Below are positions 9,099 to 18,144 of a stretch of 64,000 nt of DNA, piece by piece. The DNA comes from Pseudomonas marvdashtae (GTDB taxonomy: Bacteria; Pseudomonadota; Gammaproteobacteria; Pseudomonadales; Pseudomonadaceae): NCBI RefSeq assembly GCF_014268655.2, contig NZ_JABWQX020000001.1, positions 1,518,001-1,582,000 on the forward strand. Direction: 5' to 3'. Each line of letters starts with the position of its first letter. The stretch's first letter is position 1. The position numbers and the translations under genes were made by a program. Below the pieces are notes generated by a model. It did no database searches, had not been told where the DNA came from, and saw only the letters and a list, made by a program, of their open reading frames with translations.

Positions 9099-11066
9099 AT
9101 GATTTCGGCCGTGCAAGGACGTTTTGCCAACCTGGGTATGGCAAAGAAACTGGGTATCGGGTTCGTCCTGGTATTGCTGCTCACCGCAGTAGTGGCGGCT
9201 ATTGGCGTCTGGTCCCTGCAAACCATCAGTTTTCGCTTCGATGGCTTGAAGCAGATGTCGTCCCTCAACAGCGAACTGCTCAAGGTCCGGCTGCTTGAGC
9301 AGGAATACGCCTTGCGCTCCGATCCCAAGACTGCCGATGCCTTGCGCCAGGGTGTCGACGGGCTGGTGGCCCTGGCAAACGAGCTCAAGGCGCAATCGGC
9401 TGCCAACGTGCCGGTGATGGAAGATGTGGAACAGGCCTTGGCGGCCTATCGCAAAGCATTCGATGAGTTCGTCGAGCTGAGCCAAAGCAAGGACCTGGCC
9501 CTCGAAATGGCCAGTTGGTCAGTCTCCAGCGTCGCCAACAACCTGGATGTGTTGCAGGCTGGGTTGGCCGATGACGGCGCCTACACGTTGAAGGAGTCGG
9601 AAGGCAAGGAGGGCGCCGAGTTCATCGAGCAGGCCAATCAGGTCAGCGAAGTGTCGCGGATGATGTTGCAGGCAATGAACGAAGCGCGCGTTCGCCTTGA
9701 TCAAAGCCGCAAAGGCAGTGATGAAGCTGCCGGACAAGGCAATATTGAACAGGCCGAGCAGGCCATGAAACTGGCCGAAGGGCTCAAGAGCGCCGTCAAG
9801 GATCCAGGCTACCAGACCGTGCTCAACGAAGTGGCCGGGCATATTGGCGGGTTCAACCAGCAACTGGCCGAATACACCGGCCTGTTGGCCAAGGAAAAGA
9901 CTGTATACCAGCAGCTGCACGAGCGCGCCGACCAGGTCGTGGCGCGGGTCAACCAGGCCTACGGCGCCGAAGACAGTGCCATGCAGGGGGAATTGAAGAA
10001 GAACTCGCTGATGATCATCGGCTCGTCGGCCTTGGCGCTGCTGGTGGGATTGATCGCAGCCTGGGTCATCACCCGGCTGATCGTCACGCCGCTGCGCAGT
10101 GTCATACGTGTCGCGCAGCAAATTGCTTCGGGTGACTTGAGTGCAAAGGTCGAAGTGACGCGTCGGGACGAGATCGGCCAGTTGATGCTCGCGATGCAAC
10201 AGATGGCCGCCGGCTTGAGCAGCATCGTCAGTGGATTGCAGGCCGGGATCGAGCAACTGGCCAGCTCGGCCCAGTCGCTGTCGTCCGTGACTGAACAGAC
10301 CAACCTGGAAGTCAGCAGCCAGAAGGAGGAAACAGAGCAAGTGGCGACGGCCATGAATCAGATGACCGCCACCGTGCACGACGTCGCCCGCAATGCCGAA
10401 GAGGCGGCGCAAGCGGCTCAGACGGCTGACGACAAAGTCGAAAGCGGCCAGCAGGTAGTGCGCCAGAGCATGGTACGCATTGAGCAACTGGCCGACTCGG
10501 CCACACTTGCCAGCACCAGCATCGAAAGCCTGAGCGCCGAAATACAAAACATCGGCAAGGTCCTGAGCGTAATCAAGAGCGTGGCCGAGCAAACCAACCT
10601 GCTGGCGCTCAATGCCGCGATCGAGGCGGCTCGGGCGGGCGAACAGGGCAGGGGATTCGCTGTGGTGGCCGACGAAGTACGGGCCTTGGCCAAGCGTACG
10701 CAACAATCCACCGAGGAAATCGAGCGACTGGTGAGTGCCTTGCGCTCAGCCGCTCAGACGTCCGTACAACAGATCCAGAGCAGCGGCGACCTGGTGAAAA
10801 TGGCCGTCAGCGATGCGCTACAGACCGAAAGCGCCCTGGGCAGCATCGCGGCAGCGGTGTCGCTCATCCAGCAAATGAACCAGCAGATCGCCGCGGCCGC
10901 CGAGCAACAGAGCTCAGTGGCCGAAGAAATCAACCGCAGCGTCACCAGCATCCGGGCCAGCGCCGATCAGTCATCCGTGGCCATGCAAGGCAACGCCGCG
11001 TCCAGTATTGAACTGGCGCAGCTGGGCGCTGAATTGAAAGGGATGGTGGGGCATTTCAGGTTGTGA
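9099..11066 (+). CDS. methyl-accepting chemotaxis protein with a large helical sensor domain
   Basis: 655 residues from ATG 9099 (GCAGAGGA nine bases upstream; a TTG at 9090 is rejected). Transmembrane helix about 17-39, periplasmic all-helical region about 40-300, second helix about 303-325, HAMP, then the cytoplasmic signalling domain with the conserved hairpin tip [19 protein letters not shown] around residue 500. The roughly 260-residue helical ligand region resembles the bimodular (HBM) sensors of pseudomonad McpS-type receptors for organic acids; that is family inference and the ligand is unknown. It is transcribed alone. Confidence 0.93.
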   Translation: MISAVQGRFANLGMAKKLGIGFVLVLLLTAVVAAIGVWSLQTISFRFDGLKQMSSLNSELLKVRLLEQEYALRSDPKTADALRQGVDGLVALANELKAQSAANVPVMEDVEQALAAYRKAFDEFVELSQSKDLALEMASWSVSSVANNLDVLQAGLADDGAYTLKESEGKEGAEFIEQANQVSEVSRMMLQAMNEARVRLDQSRKGSDEAAGQGNIEQAEQAMKLAEGLKSAVKDPGYQTVLNEVAGHIGGFNQQLAEYTGLLAKEKTVYQQLHERADQVVARVNQAYGAEDSAMQGELKKNSLMIIGSSALALLVGLIAAWVITRLIVTPLRSVIRVAQQIASGDLSAKVEVTRRDEIGQLMLAMQQMAAGLSSIVSGLQAGIEQLASSAQSLSSVTEQTNLEVSSQKEETEQVATAMNQMTATVHDVARNAEEAAQAAQTADDKVESGQQVVRQSMVRIEQLADSATLASTSIESLSAEIQNIGKVLSVIKSVAEQTNLLALNAAIEAARAGEQGRGFAVVADEVRALAKRTQQSTEEIERLVSALRSAAQTSVQQIQSSGDLVKMAVSDALQTESALGSIAAAVSLIQQMNQQIAAAAEQQSSVAEEINRSVTSIRASADQSSVAMQGNAASSIELAQLGAELKGMVGHFRL

Positions 11067-11460
11067 ATGGGGTGACATCAAACTCAGCCGTGCTGATTCT
11101 GATCACAGCTATCGCGGCCAAACTGGTCCACAGAGGAGAAACGCGGTCACCAAGAAACAGGTCGGCTGTCAGGCCGCCTCGCGGCGGATGGTGATTTCGG
11201 CGCCCCATTAACCACGCTGGCTGAACGGAGGCGTTGTGCAGTGGGCATCCCGGCATGGATGCCGGGATAGCTGCGCTGGGCCATGGATGGCCCTTCGCAG
11301 CGGGCCCACGGAGCAATGCCTTCGTTCAGGCATGCCGAGCCTAGGCGAGGTACCGAGTGGTGGGGCAAAGCCTTTTTGGTTACTTTTTTGGCGTCTGAAA
11401 AAAGTGACCCGCCGTAAGGGCGGAACCCTAAGCAGCCATTACCGCAGCAACGGATATACA
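11067..11460. repeat. intergenic patch with inverted repeats, probably a dispersed pseudomonad element
   Basis: No credible gene lies here. From about 11245 there are nested inverted repeats: ATCCCGGCAT / ATGCCGGGAT around ATGG (11246-11270), then a GCTGCG...CGCAGC stem enclosing GGGCC/GGCCC (about 11271-11307). These are followed by an AT-rich TTTTTGGTTACTTTTTTGG stretch and AAAAAAGTGACCCGCCGTAAGG (about 11380-11425). I recall very similar intergenic tracts scattered in fluorescent pseudomonads, often annotated as tiny spurious ORFs; that recollection is unverified. A 178-codon open frame across it runs into proline-asparagine repeats and is not coding. Confidence 0.5.
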
Positions 11461-11496
11461 CCCAACCCCAACCCCAACCCCAACCCCAACCCCAAC
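11461..11496. repeat. hexanucleotide tandem array, six CCCAAC units
   Basis: Six perfect consecutive CCCAAC copies (36 bp), starting abruptly after ATACA and decaying into CCTCAAC. The minus strand reads GTTGGG repeated, so it has six G3 runs and could fold as a G-quadruplex. The array ends eight bases past the stop of the minus-strand gene at 11504, so it would lie in that gene's mRNA 3' end. Confidence 0.95.
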
Positions 11497-11503
11497 CCTC
11501 AAC

Positions 11504-12274
11504 TCAATCGTAAACCTTCTTCTTCTTCCACTCGTCGCTCGCTTCGTCGTCCTTCAAGCCTTCCGTCAACTGATTCACCTCACCCTCGACCGGCTGAGTG
11601 CTGGCCAGGACCTGGGCGTTGGCCCGAGCCAAGAGCTTCTCCAGATAGGCCAACTGCTCGGCATAGAGCTGAGGCTCCTGCTGCTTGCGCAGATACTGCA
11701 CGCCACGCTCGAACGCCAGGCGAGCCTGCCCCGGCTGCTCCTGTTGCAAAGCCTGCTGGCCAAGGTTGTTGAAGAACTCGATGTGCAACAGCACCAGGAT
11801 ATGCCGCACTTCGCGGATCCAACGCTTGGCCTCATTGGACGGCAGGAAACCGTCCTGGGCAGCGCGGGTGATCTGGCCGTGCAAGGCCTCGAGCAAAAAC
11901 CGTACATCCTTGGCCTTGGCTTCGGTCTGGATCGGTGCCGGCGGGTTGCTCACCGGGATCGATTCACCTTGGGCCGCCAGTGCTGTCAGTTCGTCCAGTC
12001 GTGCCTTGACCGCAGCATTGGTCTTGTCCAGATTGAGCAAGCGCTGGCAGACGTTGAGTTCAAGGCGCGTGATCAATAGTTTCAGGGCCGGAGTCATCAG
12101 CTGGCCGGGGAAGGTTTCGGTCAGCTCGCCGCAACGACGCAAACGGTCGTTGAGTTCAACCTTGGTGCGGGCCTTTTCCAGCTTGTTGTTTTCCACCACA
12201 TGGTTCATGTAGCCAATGGCGATCAACAGCGCGATCCCGGCTACGACGAGCAGGGTGATCATGAGTGGTGTCAC
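11504..12274 (-). CDS. membrane-anchored conserved hypothetical protein
   Basis: 256 residues from a GTG at 12274, preceded by AAAGAGG at 8-base spacing; the ATG four codons later lacks that spacing. One N-terminal transmembrane helix (MITLLVVAGIALLIAIGYM) is followed by a long soluble, helix-rich, Leu/Gln/Glu-rich cytoplasmic domain. A central segment with repeated alpha-helical character (FLLEALHGQITRAA..., ARLAFERGVQYLRKQ) looks TPR-like, and the tail is acidic then lysine-rich (DDEASDEWKKKKVYD). I do not recognise a named family; similar proteins seem restricted to pseudomonads (recollection). Confidence 0.75.
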   Translation of the reverse strand: MTPLMITLLVVAGIALLIAIGYMNHVVENNKLEKARTKVELNDRLRRCGELTETFPGQLMTPALKLLITRLELNVCQRLLNLDKTNAAVKARLDELTALAAQGESIPVSNPPAPIQTEAKAKDVRFLLEALHGQITRAAQDGFLPSNEAKRWIREVRHILVLLHIEFFNNLGQQALQQEQPGQARLAFERGVQYLRKQQEPQLYAEQLAYLEKLLARANAQVLASTQPVEGEVNQLTEGLKDDEASDEWKKKKVYD

Positions 12275-12542
12275 CGGTAAGACCTCTTTATTAGCGTTTG
12301 CATGTCATGAGTGTAGTGGCTTGGCTTTTAAGCGCATAGGCCCGAACGATGCGATTAGACGGGCGTCGTGCTGCTTATGGGATGCGAAGCGCAGTGGCTG
12401 CACATTGCCATCATTTACCGCATGCGACTATAACGTCTTGGCGGGCGACAGAATATAGGCGTCAGAGACCGGGCGGGCAAAATCCGCAAATCCGCCCCAA
12501 ACCCGAGGAAGTCATTGATTTAAATAAATTTATATCTGGGGG
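12275..12542. other. gene-free divergent spacer before the tRNA promoter
   Basis: Between the start of the hypothetical gene and the tRNA promoter I see no ORF with a ribosome-binding site. The only clear structure is an A/T-rich block at about 12515-12536, just upstream of the tRNA -35, positioned like an UP element of a stable-RNA promoter. Confidence 0.5.
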
Positions 12543-12571
12543 TTGACGACCCTCCAATCCGTCCATAGAAT
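12543..12571 (+). promoter_or_regulatory. sigma70 promoter of the tRNA cluster
   Basis: TTGACG (12543-12548), 17-bp spacer, TAGAAT (12566-12571), then a GC-rich GCGCGCC discriminator typical of stringently controlled stable-RNA promoters. An A/T-rich UP-like block lies immediately upstream. The predicted start is about 55 bases before the first tRNA. Confidence 0.8.
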
Positions 12572-12633
12572 GCGCGCCACTTACAGCGTAAAGCACTCAG
12601 CCAAACGCGATAAGCAGTGAATGTTGTACGTGT

Positions 12634-12709
12634 GTCCCCTTCGTCTAGTGGCCTAGGACACCGCCCTTTCACGGCGGTAACAGGGGTTCGAGTCCCCTAG
12701 GGGACGCCA
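12634..12709 (+). tRNA. tRNA-Glu (anticodon TTC), copy 1
   Basis: 76 bases including an encoded CCA. Acceptor arms GTCCCCT and AGGGGAC pair, the anticodon loop reads CTTTCAC with anticodon TTC, and the T arm contains GGTTCGAGTCC. The sequence is identical to copy 2 at 12893. Confidence 0.98.
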
Positions 12710-12711
12710 AT

Positions 12712-12787
<76 letters not shown>

Positions 12788-12892
12788 ATTTTAAGCAGCA
12801 TTGCTTTCGGGCAGTGCTGAGTGAAGCCAGAGCCGACATCTTAGGGTGCGGGTTTGGGCACTGGAATACACACCATGTATTTCAGTTAGCGT

Positions 12893-12968
12893 GTCCCCTT
12901 CGTCTAGTGGCCTAGGACACCGCCCTTTCACGGCGGTAACAGGGGTTCGAGTCCCCTAGGGGACGCCA
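12893..12968 (+). tRNA. tRNA-Glu (anticodon TTC), copy 2
   Basis: Identical over all 76 bases to the copy at 12634. The 105-base spacer before it has no obvious second promoter, so it is probably processed from the same precursor. Confidence 0.98.
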
Positions 12969-12971
12969 TTT

Positions 12972-13047
<76 letters not shown>

Positions 13048-13051
13048 AATT

Positions 13052-13085
13052 AAAAAAAACGCCGCTCATTGAGCGGCGTTTTTTT
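13052..13085 (+). terminator. intrinsic terminator of the tRNA operon
   Basis: Eight As, then stem CGCCGCTC / GAGCGGCG with loop ATT, then seven Ts. The symmetry means it could work in both directions. Confidence 0.95.
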
Positions 13086-13162
13086 ATGCCTCTATGAAAG
13101 GTGTTCAAGGCAATTAGAACAGAGTGCTGCAGTCTGGGCGGTTGTTGCACCTCGGTATTGCC

Positions 13163-13196
13163 AAAAAAAGGCCCGCAGGGTTGAACCGTGCGGGCC
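13163..13196 (-). terminator. intrinsic terminator of the PA2817-like gene
   Basis: On the minus strand, stem GGCCCGCA / TGCGGGCC (8 bp) is followed by a run of seven Ts. It lies about 20 bases after the stop of the minus-strand gene ending at 13215. Confidence 0.9.
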
Positions 13197-13214
13197 TGGT
13201 CATGCTGATTGCAA

Positions 13215-13622
13215 TCAGTGCTTGCTGTCCTGATCTGACATCGCCAGCAATTGCTTTTCCTGGTTCCAATCGAAGGGCTCGTCGTTTTGTTCGGCTTCGA
13301 AACGACGTTCCTCCAAGGCTTGGTAGAGGCTGATTTCTTCGTCAGGCATGTAGTGCAGGCAATCACCGGCGAAGTACCACAGCAGATCGCGCGGCACCAA
13401 ATGGGCGATCTGTGGATAACGAACGATGACCTGGCATAGAAGGTCCTGTCCCAGGTACTGGCTTTCGATCGGGTCGACCGGCAGTTGCGCACGCAACTCA
13501 TCAAAGCGCTCCAGGAACAGCGCATGGCTTTCTTCGGGAACCTGTTCGGCCTCACCCACGGCGACCAGGATGCTGCGCAAGTGGTCAAGCAAGACGAGGT
13601 GATCGGCAACGACATTGGACAC
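13215..13622 (-). CDS. PA2817-family conserved hypothetical protein
   Basis: 135 residues from a GTG at 13620-13622, which has TTGAGG nine bases upstream; the longer ATG reading at 13643 lacks an SD. It is a soluble, helix-rich, acidic protein (SNVVADHLVLLDHLRSILVA..., PRDLLWYFAGDCLHYM, C-terminal QLLAMSDQDSKH) with no membrane segment and no catalytic motif. Its place beside fadE and the tRNA-Glu/Gly pair matches PA2817 in P. aeruginosa as I recall it. Function unknown. Confidence 0.8.
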   Translation of the reverse strand: MSNVVADHLVLLDHLRSILVAVGEAEQVPEESHALFLERFDELRAQLPVDPIESQYLGQDLLCQVIVRYPQIAHLVPRDLLWYFAGDCLHYMPDEEISLYQALEERRFEAEQNDEPFDWNQEKQLLAMSDQDSKH

Positions 13623-13710
13623 GAGATAAGTCCTCAAGAGCAAAACGGGCGCAGGAGTATAAAGCCCTTGCGCCGGTTTTTACATGGCAGCGATCAGATC
13701 GCTGCCTGGA

Positions 13711-16158
13711 TCAGCGGACCTTGGCCTCGGCGAGCACCAGCTCCGCCTTATCGAAATCATCCACGTCGATGACTTTGCGTCGTGCCGCTTCGGCTGTGCG
13801 CAAGGTCTGCGCCTCACTGGCCTGCAGTACACCCGCTTCCAGGGCGGCGTCGATGAGGTGTTCACCGGGCGCCGGGTTGAGCTGCCCATGCTTGAGCGCG
13901 CCCTGTAGCTTTTTGTGCAGCGGGTGGGCGGCCGCCAACAGGTCGGCGGCATGTTGCAACGCTCCGACTGGGTCCTCCTCCGACTGCGGGCGATAACAGC
14001 CTTGAAGCAGTTCTTCCAGGGTCGGATCGCCCTTGGCTCGACCGATCACGGCGGCGACCTCGGCGTCCAGTCTGTCGCTCGGGCCCTTGTGGCGACGGCC
14101 AAAAGGAAATACCACCACGCGCAACAAACAGCCCAGCAAGCGGTTCGGGAAATTGTCCAGCAGTTCGTCCAGCGCCCGCTCCGACTGGCCCAGGCTTTCT
14201 TCCATGGCCCATTGGAACAGCGGCGCCATATGGTCTGGCGAGTCGAGGTCGTGGTAGCGCTTGAGCGCTGCGGAGGCCAGGTAAAGGTTGCTTAATACGT
14301 CACCCAGGCGTGCGGACAGGCGTTCGCGACGTTTGAGTTCGCCGCCGAGCAACATCATGCTCAAATCCGCCAGCAGGGCGAATGCTGCCGCCTGCCGATT
14401 GAGGGCGCGGAAATACCCTTGGCTCAAGGCATTGCCCGGCACGTTGTCGAAATGTCCCAGGCCCAGGTTCAGCACCAGGGTGCTGGCGGCGTTGCTGACC
14501 GCAAAACCGATGTGCTTGAGCAGCAATCCATCGAATTCGATCAGCGCCTGGTCTTTGTCTTCGCGAGTCGCCAGGGCCATTTCCTTGAGCACAAAGGGAT
14601 GGCAGCGAATCGCCCCCTGGCCGAAGATCATCAGATTGCGCGAGAGGATGTTCGCCCCTTCCACCGTGATGAAGATCGGCGCGCCTTGCCAACTGCGGCC
14701 CAGGTAATTGTTCGGGCCCATAATGATGCCCTTGCCGCCGTGTACGTCCATGGCGTGGCTGATGCACTCGCGGCCGCGTTCGGTCAGGTGGTACTTGAGG
14801 ATCGCCGACAACACTGAGGGTTTCTCGCCGAGGTCTACCGCGTTGGCGGTCAACATGCGCGCGGCGTCCATCAACCAGGCGTTGCCGCCAATCCGCGCCA
14901 TGGCCTCCTGGATACCTTCGAAGGCGGCCAACGGTACGTTGAATTGTTCACGCACCTGGGTGTATTGGCCTGTCACCAGGCTGGTGAATTTAGCCGCGCC
15001 GGTGCCTACCGCCGGCAGGGAAATCGAGCGGCCGACCGACAGGCAGTTCATCAACATCATCCAGCCCTTGCCGAGCATGGCCTGGCCGCCGATGAGGAAG
15101 TCCAGCGGGATGAACACGTCCTTGCCCCAGTTCGGCCCGTTCATGAAGGCGGCGCCGAGGGGCAGGTGACGGCGACCGATCTGGACGCCGGGTGTATCCG
15201 TCGGGATCAGCGCCAGGCTGATTCCGAGGTCTTCTTCGTCGCCGAGCAGGTGGTCAGGATCGTAGGCCTTGAAGGCCAGGCCGAGGAGGGTGGCGACCGG
15301 GCCGAGGGTGATGTAGCGCTTTTCCCAGTTCAAGCGCAGCCCCAGGGTTTCCTTGCCTTCCCATTCGCCCTTGCAAATGATGCCGGTGTCGGGCATCGCC
15401 CCGGCGTCGGAGCCGGCCAGCGGCCCGGTCAGGGCGAAGCAGGGAATATCGTCACCACGGGCCAGGCGCGGCAGGTAATGGTTGCGTTGTTCATCGGTGC
15501 CATAGTGCAGCAGCAGTTCGGCCGGGCCGAGGGAGTTGGGGACCATCACAGTGGAGGCCAGGTCGCCGCTGCGGGTCGCCAGTTTCATCGCCACCTGGGA
15601 ATGGGCATAGGCGGAGAACCCCTTGCCGCCATATTCCTTGGGGATGATCAGCGCGAAGAAACCGTGTTCCTTTATATGAGCCCAAGCCTGCGGCGGCAGG
15701 TCCATGGCCTGGCCGATCTGCCAGTCGCTGACCATTGCGCAGAGCGCCTCGGTAGGGCCGTCGAGGAATGCCTGCTCTTCTTCGGTCAATTGCACCTTGG
15801 GGTAGGCCAGCAACATGTCCCAGTTCGGGCGACCACTGAAAAGCTCGCCGTCCCACCACACCGTGCCGGCGTCGATGGCATCGCGTTCGGTCTGCGACAT
15901 GGGCGGCAAGGTCTTCTGGAACCAGTCGAACATCGGCGCGCTGAAATACTTGCGGCGCAGGTCTGGCAGCAACAGCGGGGCAGCGACGACGGCGAGCGCC
16001 AGCCACAGAATCAGCATCAGCCAACCGGGGGCGTGGCTGGAAACCCCCATGACGAGCAAATAGACCGCGACGATGCCCAGCGCGGGCAGCGGGGCGGTGC
16101 GACGGTGCGCCAGCCAGGCTATCCCAACGACCAGCACCAATATCCACAACAACAGCAT
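13711..16158 (-). CDS. fadE: acyl-CoA dehydrogenase FadE
   Basis: 815 residues, essentially E. coli FadE length. It catalyses the first, FAD-linked oxidation of acyl-CoA to trans-2-enoyl-CoA in beta-oxidation. The N-terminus has two or three hydrophobic helices (about 1-70) that place it at the inner membrane. The acyl-CoA dehydrogenase core follows (about 110-560), with FALTGPLAGSDAGA, MNGPNWGKDVFIPLDF and DVHGGKGIIMGPNNYLGR. The C-terminal third is the FadE-specific DUF1974 extension. ATG at 16158 has GGAGGATCACTT before it; a 1034-residue open frame upstream is not homologous. It is divergent from the GST gene. Confidence 0.95.
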   Translation of the reverse strand: MLLLWILVLVVGIAWLAHRRTAPLPALGIVAVYLLVMGVSSHAPGWLMLILWLALAVVAAPLLLPDLRRKYFSAPMFDWFQKTLPPMSQTERDAIDAGTVWWDGELFSGRPNWDMLLAYPKVQLTEEEQAFLDGPTEALCAMVSDWQIGQAMDLPPQAWAHIKEHGFFALIIPKEYGGKGFSAYAHSQVAMKLATRSGDLASTVMVPNSLGPAELLLHYGTDEQRNHYLPRLARGDDIPCFALTGPLAGSDAGAMPDTGIICKGEWEGKETLGLRLNWEKRYITLGPVATLLGLAFKAYDPDHLLGDEEDLGISLALIPTDTPGVQIGRRHLPLGAAFMNGPNWGKDVFIPLDFLIGGQAMLGKGWMMLMNCLSVGRSISLPAVGTGAAKFTSLVTGQYTQVREQFNVPLAAFEGIQEAMARIGGNAWLMDAARMLTANAVDLGEKPSVLSAILKYHLTERGRECISHAMDVHGGKGIIMGPNNYLGRSWQGAPIFITVEGANILSRNLMIFGQGAIRCHPFVLKEMALATREDKDQALIEFDGLLLKHIGFAVSNAASTLVLNLGLGHFDNVPGNALSQGYFRALNRQAAAFALLADLSMMLLGGELKRRERLSARLGDVLSNLYLASAALKRYHDLDSPDHMAPLFQWAMEESLGQSERALDELLDNFPNRLLGCLLRVVVFPFGRRHKGPSDRLDAEVAAVIGRAKGDPTLEELLQGCYRPQSEEDPVGALQHAADLLAAAHPLHKKLQGALKHGQLNPAPGEHLIDAALEAGVLQASEAQTLRTAEAARRKVIDVDDFDKAELVLAEAKVR

Positions 16159-16454
16159 AAGTGATCCTCCGTGAACCAAGGCAAACCGACCTTCAGAGCT
16201 TAGACGGCCCCTGCAAAACCGGCGGTAGGCGCGATGTGACTGATTTCGTGGGAAACCCTCGACACATTGCGCCAGTCTGGTTGGCAACAGCCGTGGGAAA
16301 TCGTTCGTTGCCAGCGTGAGAAAACGCCATTGTTTGGCCGATACGTCGTTTCCGCGAGTCAGGACTGTGGATGGATAGGCGATGTTCGGGGTGATTTGAG
16401 TCGCGCTTGATCCGGCGTATGCTGCTGCGGCATTTATCCAATGAGGAAACCGTG

Positions 16455-17078
16455 ATGCTGATGATCTGGGGCCGGAAGAATTCATCGAACGTGCGCAAGG
16501 CGTTATGGTGCGCCGAAGAGCTGGGCCTGGTTTACCAGGCCATCGATGCGGGCGGGGCGTTCGGTGTGGTGGACACACCTGAGTACCGTGCGAAGAACCC
16601 CAACGGCCGCGTCCCGATGATCGAGGACGACGGCTTCGTGCTCTGGGAATCCAACACCATCGTGCGTTACCTCGCAGCTCGTCATGCCCCGGGTTCGGCC
16701 TGGTACCCCGCTGACGTTCAAGCCCGAGCCCGGGCTGAAAAATGGATGGATTGGACCACGTCCAGCTTCGCTGCCCCGTTTCGCACGGTATTCTGGGGCG
16801 TGTTGCGCACCCCATCCGAGCAACAGGACTGGGCGGCCATCAACGCGGGAATCAAGGAATGCGGCGACTTGCTGGCAATGGTGGAGCAGGCCTTGGCCGA
16901 ACAGCCTTACCTCTCGGGCAGTGAAATCGGCATCGGCGACATTCCCTTGGGCAGCTTCATCTATGCCTGGTTCGAGATGCCCATCGAGCGCGTCGACCTG
17001 CCGCACCTGGAGGCCTGGTATGCACGGCTCACGCAGCGTCCAGCCTATCGAAAAGCCGTCATGACCGCGTTGACTTAA
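16455..17078 (+). CDS. glutathione S-transferase family protein
   Basis: 207 residues. The thioredoxin-like N-terminal domain (1-80) starts MLMIWGRKNSSNVRKALW and holds the glutathione-site motif [18 protein letters not shown]; the helical C-terminal domain has IGIGDIPLGSF. Ser/Asn at N9-S11 could serve as the thiol-activating residue. The substrate is unknown. ATG at 16455 follows GAGG with 7-base spacing. The position next to fadE is as in PAO1 (PA2813), from memory. Confidence 0.9.
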   Translation: MLMIWGRKNSSNVRKALWCAEELGLVYQAIDAGGAFGVVDTPEYRAKNPNGRVPMIEDDGFVLWESNTIVRYLAARHAPGSAWYPADVQARARAEKWMDWTTSSFAAPFRTVFWGVLRTPSEQQDWAAINAGIKECGDLLAMVEQALAEQPYLSGSEIGIGDIPLGSFIYAWFEMPIERVDLPHLEAWYARLTQRPAYRKAVMTALT

Positions 17079-17211
17079 TACTTACTATCGACACACTTCA
17101 CTGTACTTGTGCGGCGACGCCACGCACCATTGCCTTCGTGCGACGTGGTTGTATTACTCGCCGCACGCCCTTATCTATTCTTCTCTTCCCCTTCTTGGTG
17201 CGTAATCCGAT

Positions 17212-18144
17212 ATGAGTTCCGCTCTGTCCATAAGGCAGTTAACCAAAACCTACGGCAACGGTTTCCAGGCCCTGAGTGGTATCGATCTGGACGTTGCCGA
17301 AGGTGATTTCTTCGCCTTGCTTGGCCCCAACGGCGCGGGCAAATCCACCACCATCGGCATCCTTTCCACCCTGGTGAACAAGTCCGGCGGTACGGTAAAT
17401 GTCTTCGGTCATGACCTGGACCGCTCACCCGCCGCGCTCAAGCGTTGCATTGGCGTGGTGCCCCAGGAATTCAATTTCAACCAATTCGAAAAGACCTTCG
17501 ACATCGTCGTGACCCAGGCCGGTTACTACGGTATCCCGCCGAAGGTCGCCAATGAGCGCGCTGAACAGTACCTGACCCAACTAGGGTTGTGGGACAAGCG
17601 CGACGTGCCGTCCCGTTCGTTGTCCGGGGGCATGAAGCGGCGCCTGATGATTGCCCGTGCGCTGGTGCACGAGCCGCGCCTGCTGATCCTCGACGAACCG
17701 ACCGCGGGTGTGGACATCGAGCTACGCCGTTCGATGTGGACCTTCCTGACCGAGCTGAACCAGAAAGGCATCACCATCATCCTCACCACGCACTACCTGG
17801 AAGAGGCCGAGCAGCTGTGCCGCAACATCGGCATCATCGATCACGGCACCATCGTCGAAAACACCAGCATGCGCCAGTTGCTGAGCCAGTTGCATGTGGA
17901 AACCTTCCTGCTGGACCTCAAGCATGACCTGAGTGTCGTGCCGCAGCTCGTTGGCTATCCCGCCCGGCTGGTGGACCGCCACACACTGGAAGTCCAGGTC
18001 GACAAAGCCGCTGGTATCACCGGGTTGTTCACCCAGTTGGCCCTGCAGAACATCGAAGTGCTGAGCCTGCGTAACAAAACCAATCGCCTTGAGGAGTTGT
18101 TCGTGTCCCTGGTGGAGAAAAACCTGGCGAAGGTGGCGGTATGA
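17212..18144 (+). CDS. ABC-2 type exporter, ATP-binding subunit (YadG-like)
   Basis: 310 residues. Walker A GPNGAGKSTT (about 45-54), Q-loop VVPQEF, signature LSGGMKRRL, Walker B LLILDEPTAGVD, and the H-loop in LTTHYLEEAE. The C-terminal 80 residues are the extension typical of ABC-2 exporter ATPases. Its ATGA overlap with the permease gene shows a two-gene transport unit. The family is YadG/NodI-like; the exported substrate is not known. The SD before the ATG is weak. Confidence 0.93.
   Translation: MSSALSIRQLTKTYGNGFQALSGIDLDVAEGDFFALLGPNGAGKSTTIGILSTLVNKSGGTVNVFGHDLDRSPAALKRCIGVVPQEFNFNQFEKTFDIVVTQAGYYGIPPKVANERAEQYLTQLGLWDKRDVPSRSLSGGMKRRLMIARALVHEPRLLILDEPTAGVDIELRRSMWTFLTELNQKGITIILTTHYLEEAEQLCRNIGIIDHGTIVENTSMRQLLSQLHVETFLLDLKHDLSVVPQLVGYPARLVDRHTLEVQVDKAAGITGLFTQLALQNIEVLSLRNKTNRLEELFVSLVEKNLAKVAV

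Noticed and set aside
11461..11496. CRISPR-like or minisatellite array
   Set aside because: Units are six bases with no spacers; a simple sequence repeat only.
16159..16815. N-terminal extension of FadE by 219 codons
   Set aside because: The extension overlaps the divergent GST gene, has no homology, and the canonical start has a near-perfect SD.
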